DNA from: Flectonema sp. DT1601
Lineage: Eukaryota > Euglenozoa > Diplonemea > Diplonemida > Diplonemidae
Assembly: GCA_964019425.1 (NCBI GenBank)
Contig: OZ025849.1
Span: 434,001 to 498,000 of the forward strand
Reading direction: 5' to 3'
Length of the DNA stretch: 64,000 bases
Numbering within the stretch: position 1 is the stretch's first letter; each line of letters starts with the position of its first letter. Below are positions 29,697-40,530 of the stretch, in pieces. The position numbers were made by a program, and so were the translations under genes. The notes below the pieces were generated by a model. It saw only the letters and a program-made list of their open reading frames with translations. It ran no database searches and had not been told where the DNA came from.

Positions 29697-31802
29697 CTTG
29701 TCGGATGTCCAGATCATGTTCCTTTTCCCCTCCTGTCTGTTCTTCACAGCTGTCTTGTGAAAAATAGTTTTGTTAGTTCATTTAATGTCTTCCGTCAACG
29801 TGTTGATAATTGAAATATTTTTGTTGTTGTTTTGTTTTTTTCTATTCAAAAGAGATTCTTCCCACTAGAAAAGACCCAAGCAATTCCTGTTCAAAGAGAA
29901 CAGACACAAATGTAACGCCAAACGTTACCTCTAAGGTTGTAGTTGTAAACCCTTTTGATTTACATTTTAATATGCGTCTTTTGCCTCAACTAACTAATCC
30001 TGCAGGTGGAGCAGGCCGTAGGTTTTGTAGCGGCTTTACAGTCTGCGTCCTTGTTATGGTTTTGTTTTGTATGAAAGAAAATGTGGGTAGCGAGTCCAAG
30101 AAGGCTTGCGACGTGCGACATGAAAAAAATAATAATAATAATAATTTAAAAAAGAAAGAAAAATAAGAAAAAAAAAACTGTCTTCCTTTTTTAATGAGCT
30201 CGATGTGATTACTAACTCTTGCTCATTGCGTGTTTTTTGTCTGTTTTTGACTGCACGTTTTAATTATTTAAAATAAAAAGTTTTCTTGTTTTTCTTGTTT
30301 TGATAAAGCTGCGATTCTGAGAAGTGGCAGCTGTTTCTTGTTTTACTTCTACAGTGATGTGGTTATCACCGTCGTATTTTGTTATTATCTCCTTCTAAGT
30401 TCTCTCCTTTTACCCCTTCTTATGGCAGACAGGAGTCGCCCTGACCTCGTAATTTCTCTGACTAGGTCGGTACCAAAAAAAGAAGTGCTACTTTCCCCTT
30501 ACCTTCGTTGGGTAGGCAACAACTTAAATTTTATCCCGAACTGTTGTTTGTTTGACGAGGATTGGTTCTCTACCCGGTTTACAACGTGAGACTGTGTTGG
30601 TTTTTTTTTTTTTTTTTTTTTTTTTGCGAATGGTCTGAGTCTGTAAACGAGAATAAGTGTACGCTGCGTCACATTCTCGCTACACATCAGCTGCAACAAC
30701 AGTCTCTTTCCAGGGTACTAGTTGGGTAGTGACAGCTGACCAGTTTTATTTACACTTTACTCTTTATTAGTAAAAAAATGATAACTGTTACCCCCCTTTT
30801 CTCTTCTTTATGCTTTCTCAGTTTATCCTTATTACTTATATTTGAGTATTAAAAGGTTTATTACTGTTTTTCTACATCCCATTCGGTTGTTTTCATCAAA
30901 TTTGATCATCCCGCTGTCTTGTGGGCAAAAAAACATACTTTTAGATTTGACTTCTTTTATGACCTTCGATCCCGTCAGTGATATCGTGTGAATGCCCTCT
31001 CTTATTTATGTTACCACTGATTTAAGCTGTTAAAAAACCCCTTGTGAGAATTTCACAGGAAACTACCGAAAGAAATTATGATTGTTGTTTTTTTTGGTTA
31101 ACAAGCTGTGAAACAGGAATTCAAAAAAAATTAGTTTCCCCTTTTTATTTCTGTTTTTTCAATTTTCTTTTTTTTTCCCCCTAATAAGTTATAATTAACT
31201 AACAAAGACTGTTTCTACATTGTTGAAGTTTCACTCTGCTGGAATACATCGAAGGAACTCTACTCCTCACTAACACTAAGGAAAAGCAAGAAAGTCGACT
31301 ACAACTTTGAACGAACAGTAGAAGAGATTTCTGCTACCACTCGAAGTCCTACGAGGGACACATAACTTCTGAAACTACATATTGTACAAGTGTTTTATGG
31401 AACAACCGAACAATGTGTTTTTATATATCATTAATTATTAATACATTCCACACCCTCTTTCAATTTCTATCGAATCGGCGAACTTCACTTTTTTTACTTT
31501 TTTTTTTTACTCACACTTTTGTTCTGTTTGTACGCAACCGGAACAAAATCCTCATAAAGGAAATAGGTTGGTTACGCTTCCACGATTCTCTTTCTACCGA
31601 ACAATTGGTTTGTAGGAACGATTTCAATCATTTTATTTTTATTTTTATTTTATTGTTGTGTTTTCTGTCATGGGAGTGCACTGCAATGTGAAAGTCAAAT
31701 TAACGTTGGTAAATTGCTTTTAATTACTTGCGTGTATAGACGTCACTTTATTTAACCTTTTTCTTAATAAACAGCAAATAACAAGAACTAAAAAAAAACA
31801 CA
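29697..31802. other. Long spacer with one weak small-ORF candidate
   Basis: No confident gene over 2.1 kb. TGTCTGTTCTTCACAG at about 29735-29750 looks like an acceptor but leads only to a 27-codon hydrophobic frame (29785-29868). A 55-codon frame at 30422-30589 is listed separately. The segment 31208-31240 resembles 14649-14680. AG at 31773-31774 (TTAATAAACAG) is the likely acceptor of the next gene. Confidence 0.5.
30422..30589 (+). CDS. Small ORF candidate, 55 residues
   Basis: The ATG at 30422 follows a pyrimidine-rich stretch with AG in TTCTAAG. The peptide starts MADRSRPDLVISLTRSVPKK and has a balanced composition with W, D, P and R, unlike the poly-K/poly-F frames around it. No homology is recognised. 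It may be chance; its isolation in a 2.1-kb spacer is the main reason to list it. Confidence 0.2.
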   Translation: MADRSRPDLVISLTRSVPKKEVLLSPYLRWVGNNLNFIPNCCLFDEDWFSTRFTT

Positions 31803-33050
31803 ATGACTAGCTTTGATACATTTATAACCAGAACAGAGTTTGAAGGGATGCGGCATGACCCTCAAACGATACTTGATAGAGCAACGCAGTATTTGAATTT
31901 TCTTGATCAACAACAACAGGCATTGGAAGAAGAAAACAGACAGCAGACAGCATTGAAATCTGAAAGTGGAAAGATAAGTTTTACACCAGAACAACACTCA
32001 GCGTTAGTAGAACACAGCGCAGAGTTGGAACTGGATCACAGAGATCTTTCACAGAAATATGTAGATTTGGAACACATTAACAATACGATTCAAGGTGTTG
32101 TTGATGCTCTCCGTGCAGACAAACAACGATTGCTGGATGAACTTGCTGTTCTTAAAGAAGAACAAGGAAAACAAGTTGCTGGACATACTCGACTACTTGC
32201 ATCAGCAGCTGATTTACAAGAGAGTAGAGAAGCAAAGGAAAAACTATTACAAGCACACAACAATGAATTAAATCAAAAGATTCAAGAACTTCAAGAATAC
32301 AGTGATAAAGTTATCGATGGGACAAAGAGAGTTATCGACCTTCAAGATCACACAGAGAAGGTTGGTTCTGGAAGACTTGCTCTGGAATCTGAAACAACAG
32401 CCTTAGAACAATCAATGCAACAACAAGAACGAACTTTATCATATCTGCAACAAGAACTTCTCCACATGGATAACGAAATTAAGAAAAAGAGTGATGAAAT
32501 GGTCACTCTAAAGAAACAAATGTCCAGCACTATCCTTGAACTCCAACTTCAAGTCACCAAATCAGAAGAAGAAATGGCAAGAATCAGAACAACAGTCGCC
32601 AATGAAAAGGATCTCACAGGTAGACAAAACGTCTGGTTGGCTAAGGATTTACAGGGTAAAAACCAAGAATTATTACTAAGCCGTCAGCAGATGACAGCTG
32701 AAAATTCTGATTTAAAAACTGAATTGTGTCTTCTTCGTGAAAAGGCTGCCAGAATGAAGAGCAACGTTTATGTTATTGAACGTCGTAATGATCTTCTACA
32801 TGATGATTTGAAGCGTCTTGAAGCACAGGATGTCTTCATGAAAGAATCGTACCTTCAGCGCAAGGATGACGCCTTTAAGGAGATGAACGAACAGGCTGCA
32901 GTGGTTGCTAAAATAACTCTGGAACTTCAAACTTCAAGAGAAGACCTTTTCATGTTAAAAACAAAACTTTGCAGAAATTGCAAAGAAGCTATCCTTGGAA
33001 ACGAACAACCAACAGCACCGCAACCAATATCGAACCCTACCGTTCCTTAA
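31803..33050 (+). CDS. Long coiled-coil protein
   Basis: 415 residues, almost continuous coiled coil over about 35-390 (LDQQQQALEEENRQQ; LRADKQRLLDELAVLKEE; LKTELCLLREKAARM). A CRNC pair near residue 393 and a P-rich tail close it. There is no membrane helix. It resembles flagellar or basal-body coiled-coil proteins in composition only; I do not recognise a family. The leader ends AAAAAAAACACA before the ATG. Confidence 0.82.
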   Translation: MTSFDTFITRTEFEGMRHDPQTILDRATQYLNFLDQQQQALEEENRQQTALKSESGKISFTPEQHSALVEHSAELELDHRDLSQKYVDLEHINNTIQGVVDALRADKQRLLDELAVLKEEQGKQVAGHTRLLASAADLQESREAKEKLLQAHNNELNQKIQELQEYSDKVIDGTKRVIDLQDHTEKVGSGRLALESETTALEQSMQQQERTLSYLQQELLHMDNEIKKKSDEMVTLKKQMSSTILELQLQVTKSEEEMARIRTTVANEKDLTGRQNVWLAKDLQGKNQELLLSRQQMTAENSDLKTELCLLREKAARMKSNVYVIERRNDLLHDDLKRLEAQDVFMKESYLQRKDDAFKEMNEQAAVVAKITLELQTSREDLFMLKTKLCRNCKEAILGNEQPTAPQPISNPTVP

Positions 33051-33353
33051 GTTGGGTAAGTTACTTTCTGTGTTTGCTTTGTATCAATACGAGAAATAGA
33101 ATAACTAGCTGGTTTAAAAAATCTTTTTTTTTTCCTTTTTATATTTGTTACTTTGTTAGAATGATATTTTCTTAGATTAAAGAAAAAAAAAACGTAGATT
33201 TCATTTTTGTGACATTTCGTAAAATACAACGATAACACAACTATTGCATTGAAAAACAGGTGTAAATGATGTCGTGTTATACATTGAGACTCTGTGAAGG
33301 TGTTGTAAGTTTTAGATTTAATTGTTAACAGGCACCGCAGGGAGTAATTACAA
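33051..33353. other. Short spacer, no gene seen
   Basis: AT-rich with T and A runs. Acceptor candidates for the lipin gene are AG at 33330-33331 (TTAACAG) and at 33339-33340. Confidence 0.4.
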
Positions 33354-35483
33354 ATGGCCCAGGCAGTGCGGTGGGTTGGCAATACGGTGTTGTCAGCAAC
33401 GACAGCAACGATTGACTCGTTTGATATGACAAGCGGAGCTAATGATGTTATTGTAGTCCGACATGAGAATGGCGACCTACAATCTTCAGCATTCAACGTA
33501 CGTTTTGGTAAAGCCAAAGTAATAAGACGTTCAGACAAATATGTCTACGTCGAGGTAAACGGAGTTCGTGCCACTGGAGTTGTGATGAAGTTAGGAGACA
33601 GTGGAGAAGCATTCTGGGTAACTCCCGGCAGTAAAGATATTCCTCAAGAGGCGAGGTGCAGTCCAATCTCGAGTCCAATTATAAGTCCTCGTAGTGATGG
33701 TCCTGCACCAGAATCTCCACTTTGTAGTTCTGATGGAGGAAGTAGTTTAGGTGATCGAAAAGCATCGAACAGCGAAATTACGAAAGACGACACACAACAA
33801 GAAGAAGGTGTTGGTGAACTAACAGAAGATCAAATGATGGCCGACAGCGACAGTGAGCTGGTTGATGAGAATGCAGCAGACGAAATGCTGGCTGAGAACT
33901 CTCAAATAATGTCTCAACTGAATAAACGTCTTCATAGTCTAGTTGACCTCTCTGAAGCAGAACTAGAAACTCCAACACAACTCGTACCAGTTCAGGATAC
34001 GAAAGCACAGCCTCTTCGATTAGCGAGATCTGCTGAAGAAGACACTGAACTCCCATTCAGTGAGGAATTAGAAAGACCAGGTCACCAATTTAAATTAAAC
34101 GTCTGGAAGAAGATCCACGACAATGAGAATGGAACTGACGTCTTTTGGAACATGAGAACTAACGAAACCCGTCACGATATTCCTGAAGAGTATGAATCTG
34201 TTTCTTCGAGTGATGGAGGAGAAGTTCCTAACTTGTCATCTGATGAAGAAGAAGACGGTCACGATGAATTTGATGATGACAACTTCTGTGCTAAAACACT
34301 TTATCCAACAAAAGAACAATTGGAACTACTCAATCTCAAAGACGGTGAGAATGAAATCAACTTCGTTGTATACACAACTCTCCGAGGTAAACAAAGTGTG
34401 ACATGCTACGCATACCTATGGGACAGTACTTCACAACTTGTCGTTTCTGACGTTGATGGAACAATAACAAGATCTGATATTTTAGGCCACCTACTCCCCC
34501 GTGTTGGCAAAGACTGGACTCACAAAGGAATCTGCTCTCTATACAATAGAGTTGTTGATAACGGTTATAAACTTATATATCTCTCTTCAAGATCAATTTC
34601 TCAAATAAATAGTACGAGAGACTACATTTACAGCATCGTTCAGGACGAGCAAAAGCTTCCAAGAGCCCCAGTGTTAGTAGCCCCGGACAGGATATTTGCT
34701 GCATTCACAAGAGAAGTTGTGAAGAGAACACCTCATGAGTTTAAAATGAGAATGTTGGGAACTGTCAAGATGGCCTACCCAGAGACAACAGAGCCATTCT
34801 ACGCTGGTTTCGGTAATCGTATTAACGATGCTTGGGCGTATGCATCTGTTGGTATGAAGGAACACAAAATATTTCTAATAGACCCGAGTAGCGTTATACA
34901 CGTCTTCGACAACCGAGTAAAGATGTGCGCATATGGAAGTCTTGATGCACTTTGTGATCAGGCCTTCCCTCCTCTCAAAGATAAGAAAGCGACAGTCCCA
35001 ATGGAGTTTAACAGTTTTAATTACTGGTGTTTGAGTCCAAGTGCTGGTCTGGATGAGAGTGACGAAGATGAGGGAAAAACTAAAAGTGTTCAAGACCCGG
35101 GTAGTGAAACTCCGAAATTAGAGGTAGTCAAACCTTTGGGATTGGCAGCGGCGTGGGGAAAAACTCCTCCGTCGGCACCACCAAACCCAGCGGATGTTGA
35201 AATTAGAAGTGACTTAAGACCTGGAGGTATTGATGGTACCTCATCTCCAATGAGATCACCACCACGTTCTCCTCCAACCAGTGCTGCTCACATAGATCCA
35301 GTACCTCCTAAAGCACTACCTGCTAGTGGAGGTGGAGGTTGGGGATTGTCTTCTATATTTGGAGGTAGCCGCTCAAGATCACCAGACCCACAGCAACCAC
35401 CATCATCACCTGTCGAAGAACAACCACCTAACCAAGATGAGATTCCAGAACCAAAGGAAGAACCACAAAAAGACGAGAGCTAA
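33354..35483 (+). CDS. Lipin-type phosphatidate phosphatase
   Basis: 709 residues. The N-lip domain (about 1-95) begins with an amphipathic helix and contains NDVIVVRHENGDLQSSAFNV, a typical N-lip stretch. The C-lip catalytic domain (about 310-550) has the HAD motif D366-V-D-G-T370, then SSRSISQ and the NRINDAWAY segment of lipins. Lipins dephosphorylate phosphatidic acid to diacylglycerol at ER membranes with Mg2+, feeding lipid synthesis. Between the two, residues about 248-278 look like a WW domain (WKKIHDN...FWNMRTNETRHDIP) with histidine at the second tryptophan position. The C-terminal 120 residues are disordered and rich in P and S, likely phosphorylated as in other lipins. Confidence 0.92.
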   Translation: MAQAVRWVGNTVLSATTATIDSFDMTSGANDVIVVRHENGDLQSSAFNVRFGKAKVIRRSDKYVYVEVNGVRATGVVMKLGDSGEAFWVTPGSKDIPQEARCSPISSPIISPRSDGPAPESPLCSSDGGSSLGDRKASNSEITKDDTQQEEGVGELTEDQMMADSDSELVDENAADEMLAENSQIMSQLNKRLHSLVDLSEAELETPTQLVPVQDTKAQPLRLARSAEEDTELPFSEELERPGHQFKLNVWKKIHDNENGTDVFWNMRTNETRHDIPEEYESVSSSDGGEVPNLSSDEEEDGHDEFDDDNFCAKTLYPTKEQLELLNLKDGENEINFVVYTTLRGKQSVTCYAYLWDSTSQLVVSDVDGTITRSDILGHLLPRVGKDWTHKGICSLYNRVVDNGYKLIYLSSRSISQINSTRDYIYSIVQDEQKLPRAPVLVAPDRIFAAFTREVVKRTPHEFKMRMLGTVKMAYPETTEPFYAGFGNRINDAWAYASVGMKEHKIFLIDPSSVIHVFDNRVKMCAYGSLDALCDQAFPPLKDKKATVPMEFNSFNYWCLSPSAGLDESDEDEGKTKSVQDPGSETPKLEVVKPLGLAAAWGKTPPSAPPNPADVEIRSDLRPGGIDGTSSPMRSPPRSPPTSAAHIDPVPPKALPASGGGGWGLSSIFGGSRSRSPDPQQPPSSPVEEQPPNQDEIPEPKEEPQKDES

Positions 35484-35931
35484 ACTGACAAAAATCTGTT
35501 TGAAGCGTTAGTTGATTGATAACTTGGTGATTCCATTCTAACTTCCACTTCTAACGTTGATCACATTTGATTTCTTGTTCTTTTTCTTTATTTAATTATG
35601 TCAGAGCGGGGAGGTTTGCAACCTGCAGAACAATCTATCAAGTAGAATAAGAGGAAACAAAAAATATAATTAAAAAAAAAAAAAAAAAAAACTCCAAGAA
35701 AAAGAATAAATAAAAAAAAAAGAAAAATTGAATAATATTAATGATTTTCAAAAAAAAAAATTAAAAATTAAAAAAAACGTGTGCATTCACAAAACAAAAC
35801 AAAACTAGTGAACCAACACTCTCAGGCGACTAAGTAAACTCTAATGCTGACGTTGTTAGGATGTGATGTGGCTTACTTTGGTTTTGTTTGTTTAAAAAAA
35901 AAAAAATGCACGTCTTTGACAATAATTATGA

Positions 35932-35963
<32 letters not shown>

Positions 35964-36614
35964 TGCTAGCCAAAGTTAATTATACCAACTCGACGCTCTA
36001 CAACGTGTAGATTGTCTCAGGATCGGCTTGACTCTACTCTCCGAAATAGGACCACCGCTCTGTTTCTTACTATTGTGTCGCCTTAGAGGGTGATTCAACG
36101 TCTGTATACGTTTCGTTTGTTATTATCAAGTAGTGGTAGAGAGACTCTGCTGCTGTTTTCATGCTTACCAAACTAATCATGTAAAATATGAAACCATTTT
36201 GTTCTGTGTTTTACTCAATTATCTTATCATCAATAAGCAGTACAAACCTTGTGAGCTACTTCGTCGGGGTGGGGAGAGGAAAAAAAAAAAAAAAAAAAAA
36301 AATCTTTTTTTTTTGCAGCTTATACTGTCGTGTATTCGTTCAGTTCTTCTACCCTTGGTAGTACAACAGGGTTGTTATATACAAAAGTAATTGAGTGTTG
36401 TTTTTTTTTTCTTCTTTTCTCTTCGTCTTTGTTTTCTCTCCCCTGCCCTTCTCCTTTCTTTTTTTTGTTCGCATGAAGAAGGAAGGTTTTTATTTCTGCT
36501 GTTTTTTCATTGTGGGCTGGGTTGCAAACCAAGCGAACAGCAGCGGTAGGAGGTCTGGTAAAGTAAGTGAGTGAAAGGTGAGATAGAGCTGGTTGCGTTC
36601 AGGGAGGGGAGAAG

Positions 36615-36649
<35 letters not shown>

Positions 36650-36861
36650 GTTTAAAAGCCGAGTTCAGAGCGCACAATCATTCGCTCAGCTGAATTAATT
36701 CTCTTTGTTGGTTTTCTGTTGTTTACATAAAATTATTTTATGTTTTTTACCAAAACAGGATTGATGAATGAAAAACTAATAGTGAGGGAGTCTCGTAAAT
36801 GTTTTCTGCTACAATAATTACCCCTCCTTACCTTTGCATCAGTCACAATTTAGTAAGTAAA
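35484..36861. other. Spacer rich in long A runs
   Basis: No gene is seen. A runs of about 18-30 lie near 35672, 35930, 36280 and 36617. The pyrimidine-rich ATTACCCCTCCTTACC...GCATCAG ending at 36842 is a good acceptor for the rhomboid gene and rules out the in-frame ATG at 36799. Confidence 0.5.
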
Positions 36862-37742
36862 ATGCATGTTTTTAGACGAGGAGACTTACTACGGAGGTTA
36901 TCAGGTCGTGCTGTAAGATCATCAACAGGAGGTTTGAAGTCAATAACGAAGTCACAAAAAAGATTTTATTCCGAACCGTCTCCCCAAACACCGCTAGAGT
37001 TTTTCAACCAAGTCCGTTCTGACTTAGAGACCTTTCCGGAATATTTCAATCCAGTTACCTATGTTTTATTCGCTGCTATTATGGCATACTTATTGTTTAT
37101 AACTTCGAATGGTCGTGGGAGAAGTTTTATACTAAGAAATTTCAGTTTAGATACTCAAAACATATCCAAAGGGAGGCTTCATACGGTATGTGTTTTTTTT
37201 TTTTTTTTTTTTTTTAGAACACAAAACATCACAATTTTTAATCTTTACAAAAAAAAAAAAAAAAAAAAAAACAGATATTGACCCACTCACTTTTAGAAAC
37301 CAGTGCTATCACACTTCTTATGAATTGTTTTATGTTAAGATGGGGCGGTAATATAGTATTGAACATGGGAGGGGGTAACGTCGGGTTTTGGAGAGCTATT
37401 GGACTTCTATCACTAGGACCCGGTTGTCTATATTCGGTAGTCTCTGGATTCTGGGACAAACAAGCAAAAGGTCAAGATTGGTTAGAAGTTGGAAAAGCAG
37501 TAGTGCCAACATCTCATTTTAAAACACAATCTGTATCTGGCCTTCATGCTGTCTCTGCTGGACTAGTTGCGAACGGAATCCTGCAGTTGGGAGCTGTTTA
37601 TGGAAGAAAAACTACAGCAGTTCCTATTCTTGCATCACTCTATTTACTGTTAGCTGTAGGTGGTTCAACTGACAGCTGGCTTGCCTTATCTGGAATCACC
37701 ACAGCAGTTCTGTTTAGGGGTATTACGAAACGTGGTTTTTAG
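36862..37742 (+). CDS. Mitochondrial rhomboid-like protein, probably inactive (TimRhom-like)
   Basis: 263 residues after removal of an 89-base intron (37186-37274). The start at 36862 gives a basic presequence (MHVFRRGDLLRRLSGRAVRS) ending RFYSEP, a standard processing-site pattern with arginine at -3. Six or so membrane helices follow. The L1/helix 2 region is LTHSLLETSAITLLMNCFML: the first His is kept but the second, of the H-x(n)-H-x-x-x-N pattern, is not. SVSG near residue 196 corresponds to the G-x-S-G serine, but the partner histidine region reads STDSWLALSG with no histidine, so the dyad is broken. In T. brucei, TimRhom I and II are inactive rhomboids within the TIM inner-membrane translocase; I infer a homologue of that type. 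Confidence 0.82.
37186..37274 (+). other. Cis-spliced intron (89 bases) in the rhomboid-like gene
   Basis: Donor GTATGT at 37186 and acceptor ACAG ending at 37274. Splicing joins GRLHT to ILTHSLLET in phase 0 and restores the conserved rhomboid helix 2 region, which spans the junction. The donor is followed by a T run, the acceptor is preceded by a 22-base A run. An internal TTTTTAG at about 37215 is skipped because it would not give an open rhomboid frame. Confidence 0.88.
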
Positions 37743-38071
37743 TAGCCTTGTTTGAATAGTCGTTTTGAATCCCACCAGACTGCTATAAACCAGCAGCAGA
37801 TTAATGACATGTTTTTTTTGGAGTGAAAAAATGTTACTTTTTTGCTGTTCACCGATTTCGATAGGCAAATCAATTTGTATTTCATTTCATCATCTGAGTA
37901 TGACTTATGGGATATAAACATCCCGTGAAGAGATTCTTCTGTACGAATTGGAATAATAATTATTTTTCTAAAGATTGTAAAATATATATGTCACAGGTGT
38001 TATATTAGCAGTTGATTATTCCTCTCTCTACAGAAGGGCAATCATTCTGTCCGAATTACACAACAAACACT
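37743..38071. other. Short spacer with acceptor
   Basis: No gene seen. TTCCTCTCTCTACAG with AG at 38032-38033 is a strong acceptor. It lies inside the longest open frame, which begins at TTG 38012, so the protein start moves to the ATG at 38072. Confidence 0.6.
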
Positions 38072-40000
38072 ATGACGGAATACTCAATAATTGGAATGGA
38101 CACGGCGTGTCCCGTTACGATGATTTCAGAGAAAGCTATGCCGGTTTATCATAATGTCAAAGCACAGAGACCAGTAGATGAAATAGTTTTAAGTGTGTGC
38201 GGTCATTTGGGAGTTGAAAATGAAAATACAAAAGAGAGACAGCGAATAGAAACCATGGTTATGGATATTTGTAACGGAGAAGGAACACAGGAACTGTTAA
38301 CTTTCGACAGTCAGCTTCAAATGTTATTAAACACATTATTTACACAAATAGCTGATTTCGTAGACAGACACACAAAAGGAACTAATGTTCAAGTAGACAA
38401 CGTTGATTGTGATGTTTTAGGAGGTCTGCTATCACCAGCAACCGTATCAGATGTCGTTGCTGCAGCTAGAGAGAGTCTTTTACTTTATCACCAGCAGTCA
38501 AAAGTACTTCGAGATCCACCACCAAACAATGGCTTATTATCGCCTTCTAATAAACAACCTGAGGAACGTTCTCCTGAATCCAGTCCTGGTCGTAAGACAC
38601 CTCTGAAGAGAAGACTATCATCAGTATGGCCTGATAAGGTTGGTAGAGCTGGTAGCTTTCAAGACCCAACAGCAGGAGTTGAGACAACTGATTTGTCAGA
38701 CTCAAAGACAATAGCTGATACTTTCGTAAAGGCTTTTCAAAGTGGTGCGAATGACGTTGAAAAAAGTGCACCAAAAAGACGACCGTCAACAAGAGTTGAG
38801 AGATCTGACCTATCTCCAAGCGTCAGTCCTTCAACTCGAAGTAATTGCAGTGGTAGTGTTACTTGTGATGATATTACTTTTGTATTCCCAACTGAACAAG
38901 AAATTCCTGAAACTATCTCACGTAGATCACGTCGGAAGAGTACAGTCTGCCCAGTCCCTATTGACTTAGAGAAGAGATTATATAGTCTGACAACACTTCA
39001 GTATTTTGATATTATTGCTCAGACGTTATCAATATTAATGTGCGTAGTTTATGAAGAACAATTGCTTTGGTTAACAACGGAAGGTAGTACGTCAGGGATC
39101 TCAAGATTAGCAGAGTGGGTGACTGCTAGAATAATTGATGAACTCAGCCAGGAGGGAATTGATTCTACCGTACCACTTGATGTTCAACTGCTTCACTGTG
39201 TTGAAGGGATCGCTTTTGAAGATGATTGCTATCACTGGCGTAGACTCTCTAAAATTGGCGAAATTGTTCTCGAAACTGTTTGGGGTGAAACCCCTCCACC
39301 TGACATCTCAACAGGTCGAATCGAATGCAAAGATAAATCATTAAATTGGTATGAATGGGGTGTACTACAAAAACCCGGATTCAAAGACTGCAAAGGCCAA
39401 AGTTTCACTGGTCCAAGACTAAATCCTCTTCAATACAACTACCGCTTATCAACCATTCCAGTTATTAAACAACTCGGGCTGAATGAAGTTAGTGTAAAGT
39501 CTCCAGTACGCACACCCTCATTCTTAGGACAAAGACCAGGTGAGTCTTTATTAAATAAAGATCCTGGGGCAGTCACTTGTCCAGGACTTACTCTTTCAGC
39601 ACCCCCTGAAGGATCTTTTCACAGGGGAAATCACAAACAAAAACCTCACATCAGACCAAAGTCTCCAGTTCAGTTTAGAGAACTCGAAAGGAAGTATAAA
39701 AGAAAGCATAGGAGATCTCGTCAGAAGCAGAAACTTGAGAGTGAAATTAGCAATTCTGAGAGTGGTTCTTGTTGTAGTGTTTCAGATTCTGATATTCCTC
39801 ACTCTTGTAATGAAGGTGAAGTTAATGAGCAGCAACAGCAACAGCAACAGCAACCAGAACACAAACGCTGTGATGCTCAACAGCAAATCCGTGTCAAAAA
39901 ACATCCCAAAATACCCCCGGAACCGGATCTCTCTTCTGAGGTGGTCGAAGGTCCTTCTCCCAAGAGAGTTTCCCCTGAGAGGTGTTGTTGTATTAGTTAA
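38072..40000 (+). CDS. Large protein of unknown family
   Basis: 642 residues from the ATG at 38072. Two ordered blocks are visible: residues about 30-150 (QRPVDEIVLSVCGHLGVENE onward, mostly helical) and about 290-470 (LYSLTTLQYFDIIAQTLSIL; ending in an aromatic NWYEWGVLQKPGFKDCKGQS and RLNPLQYNYRLSTI). Between and after them the chain is disordered, with S/P-rich and basic stretches; a Q run coded by CAG/CAA lies at about residue 590. No membrane helix or signal peptide. I do not recognise it. It sits between a mitochondrial protein and a HECT ligase, which says nothing about its job. Confidence 0.8.
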   Translation: MTEYSIIGMDTACPVTMISEKAMPVYHNVKAQRPVDEIVLSVCGHLGVENENTKERQRIETMVMDICNGEGTQELLTFDSQLQMLLNTLFTQIADFVDRHTKGTNVQVDNVDCDVLGGLLSPATVSDVVAAARESLLLYHQQSKVLRDPPPNNGLLSPSNKQPEERSPESSPGRKTPLKRRLSSVWPDKVGRAGSFQDPTAGVETTDLSDSKTIADTFVKAFQSGANDVEKSAPKRRPSTRVERSDLSPSVSPSTRSNCSGSVTCDDITFVFPTEQEIPETISRRSRRKSTVCPVPIDLEKRLYSLTTLQYFDIIAQTLSILMCVVYEEQLLWLTTEGSTSGISRLAEWVTARIIDELSQEGIDSTVPLDVQLLHCVEGIAFEDDCYHWRRLSKIGEIVLETVWGETPPPDISTGRIECKDKSLNWYEWGVLQKPGFKDCKGQSFTGPRLNPLQYNYRLSTIPVIKQLGLNEVSVKSPVRTPSFLGQRPGESLLNKDPGAVTCPGLTLSAPPEGSFHRGNHKQKPHIRPKSPVQFRELERKYKRKHRRSRQKQKLESEISNSESGSCCSVSDSDIPHSCNEGEVNEQQQQQQQQPEHKRCDAQQQIRVKKHPKIPPEPDLSSEVVEGPSPKRVSPERCCCIS

Positions 40001-40530
40001 AACTTAATCACACTTTGCATTCAATGAGATTTAAATAATGAAACTGAAAAACAACGTCTGCCGACAGCTTATCATATTACTTCTCCCTTTCTTTTGTTTA
40101 TCATCTCTGAAAATGATAAGCTGGTTTATAACAAGGACACTCCCTTAGTCTTGTTGGCTTTTTTTTTTTTTTTTTTTGGGAATAACACGTTTGAAATTTC
40201 CATATTTCTGTTGTTGATCACCTCAACATTGATCGTGAGGAATAACACTGAGGATTCCACTTTTTTTGAGGTTCTGTTGTATTACCTTGCGCACTCTCTT
40301 TTTTTTTTCTCCCTTTTTTTTTATCGTTTCGGTTAGTCCAAAAGCAAAAATCTTTCACCAGTATGAAACTTTTTATTTTAATATTTCGATTTCTCTTTCC
40401 CCTCATAAGAGAGCATATTTAAAAGGCAAATAATTACACCTTGCCAAAAAAGTCATTTTTTTTTTAATTGCTTTCGCCCCTCATTGGCACCATAACTGAT
40501 GATGAGAGAATAGAGGTTAAAGAGGTAAAT

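Noticed and set aside
29785-29868. 27-residue hydrophobic peptide after an acceptor-like site
   Set aside because: It is mostly poly-Leu/Phe from T-rich sequence and too short to judge.
37278-37742. A short rhomboid gene starting at 37278
   Set aside because: The start codon would be TTG and the frame lacks the first helices; the exon upstream supplies them after splicing.
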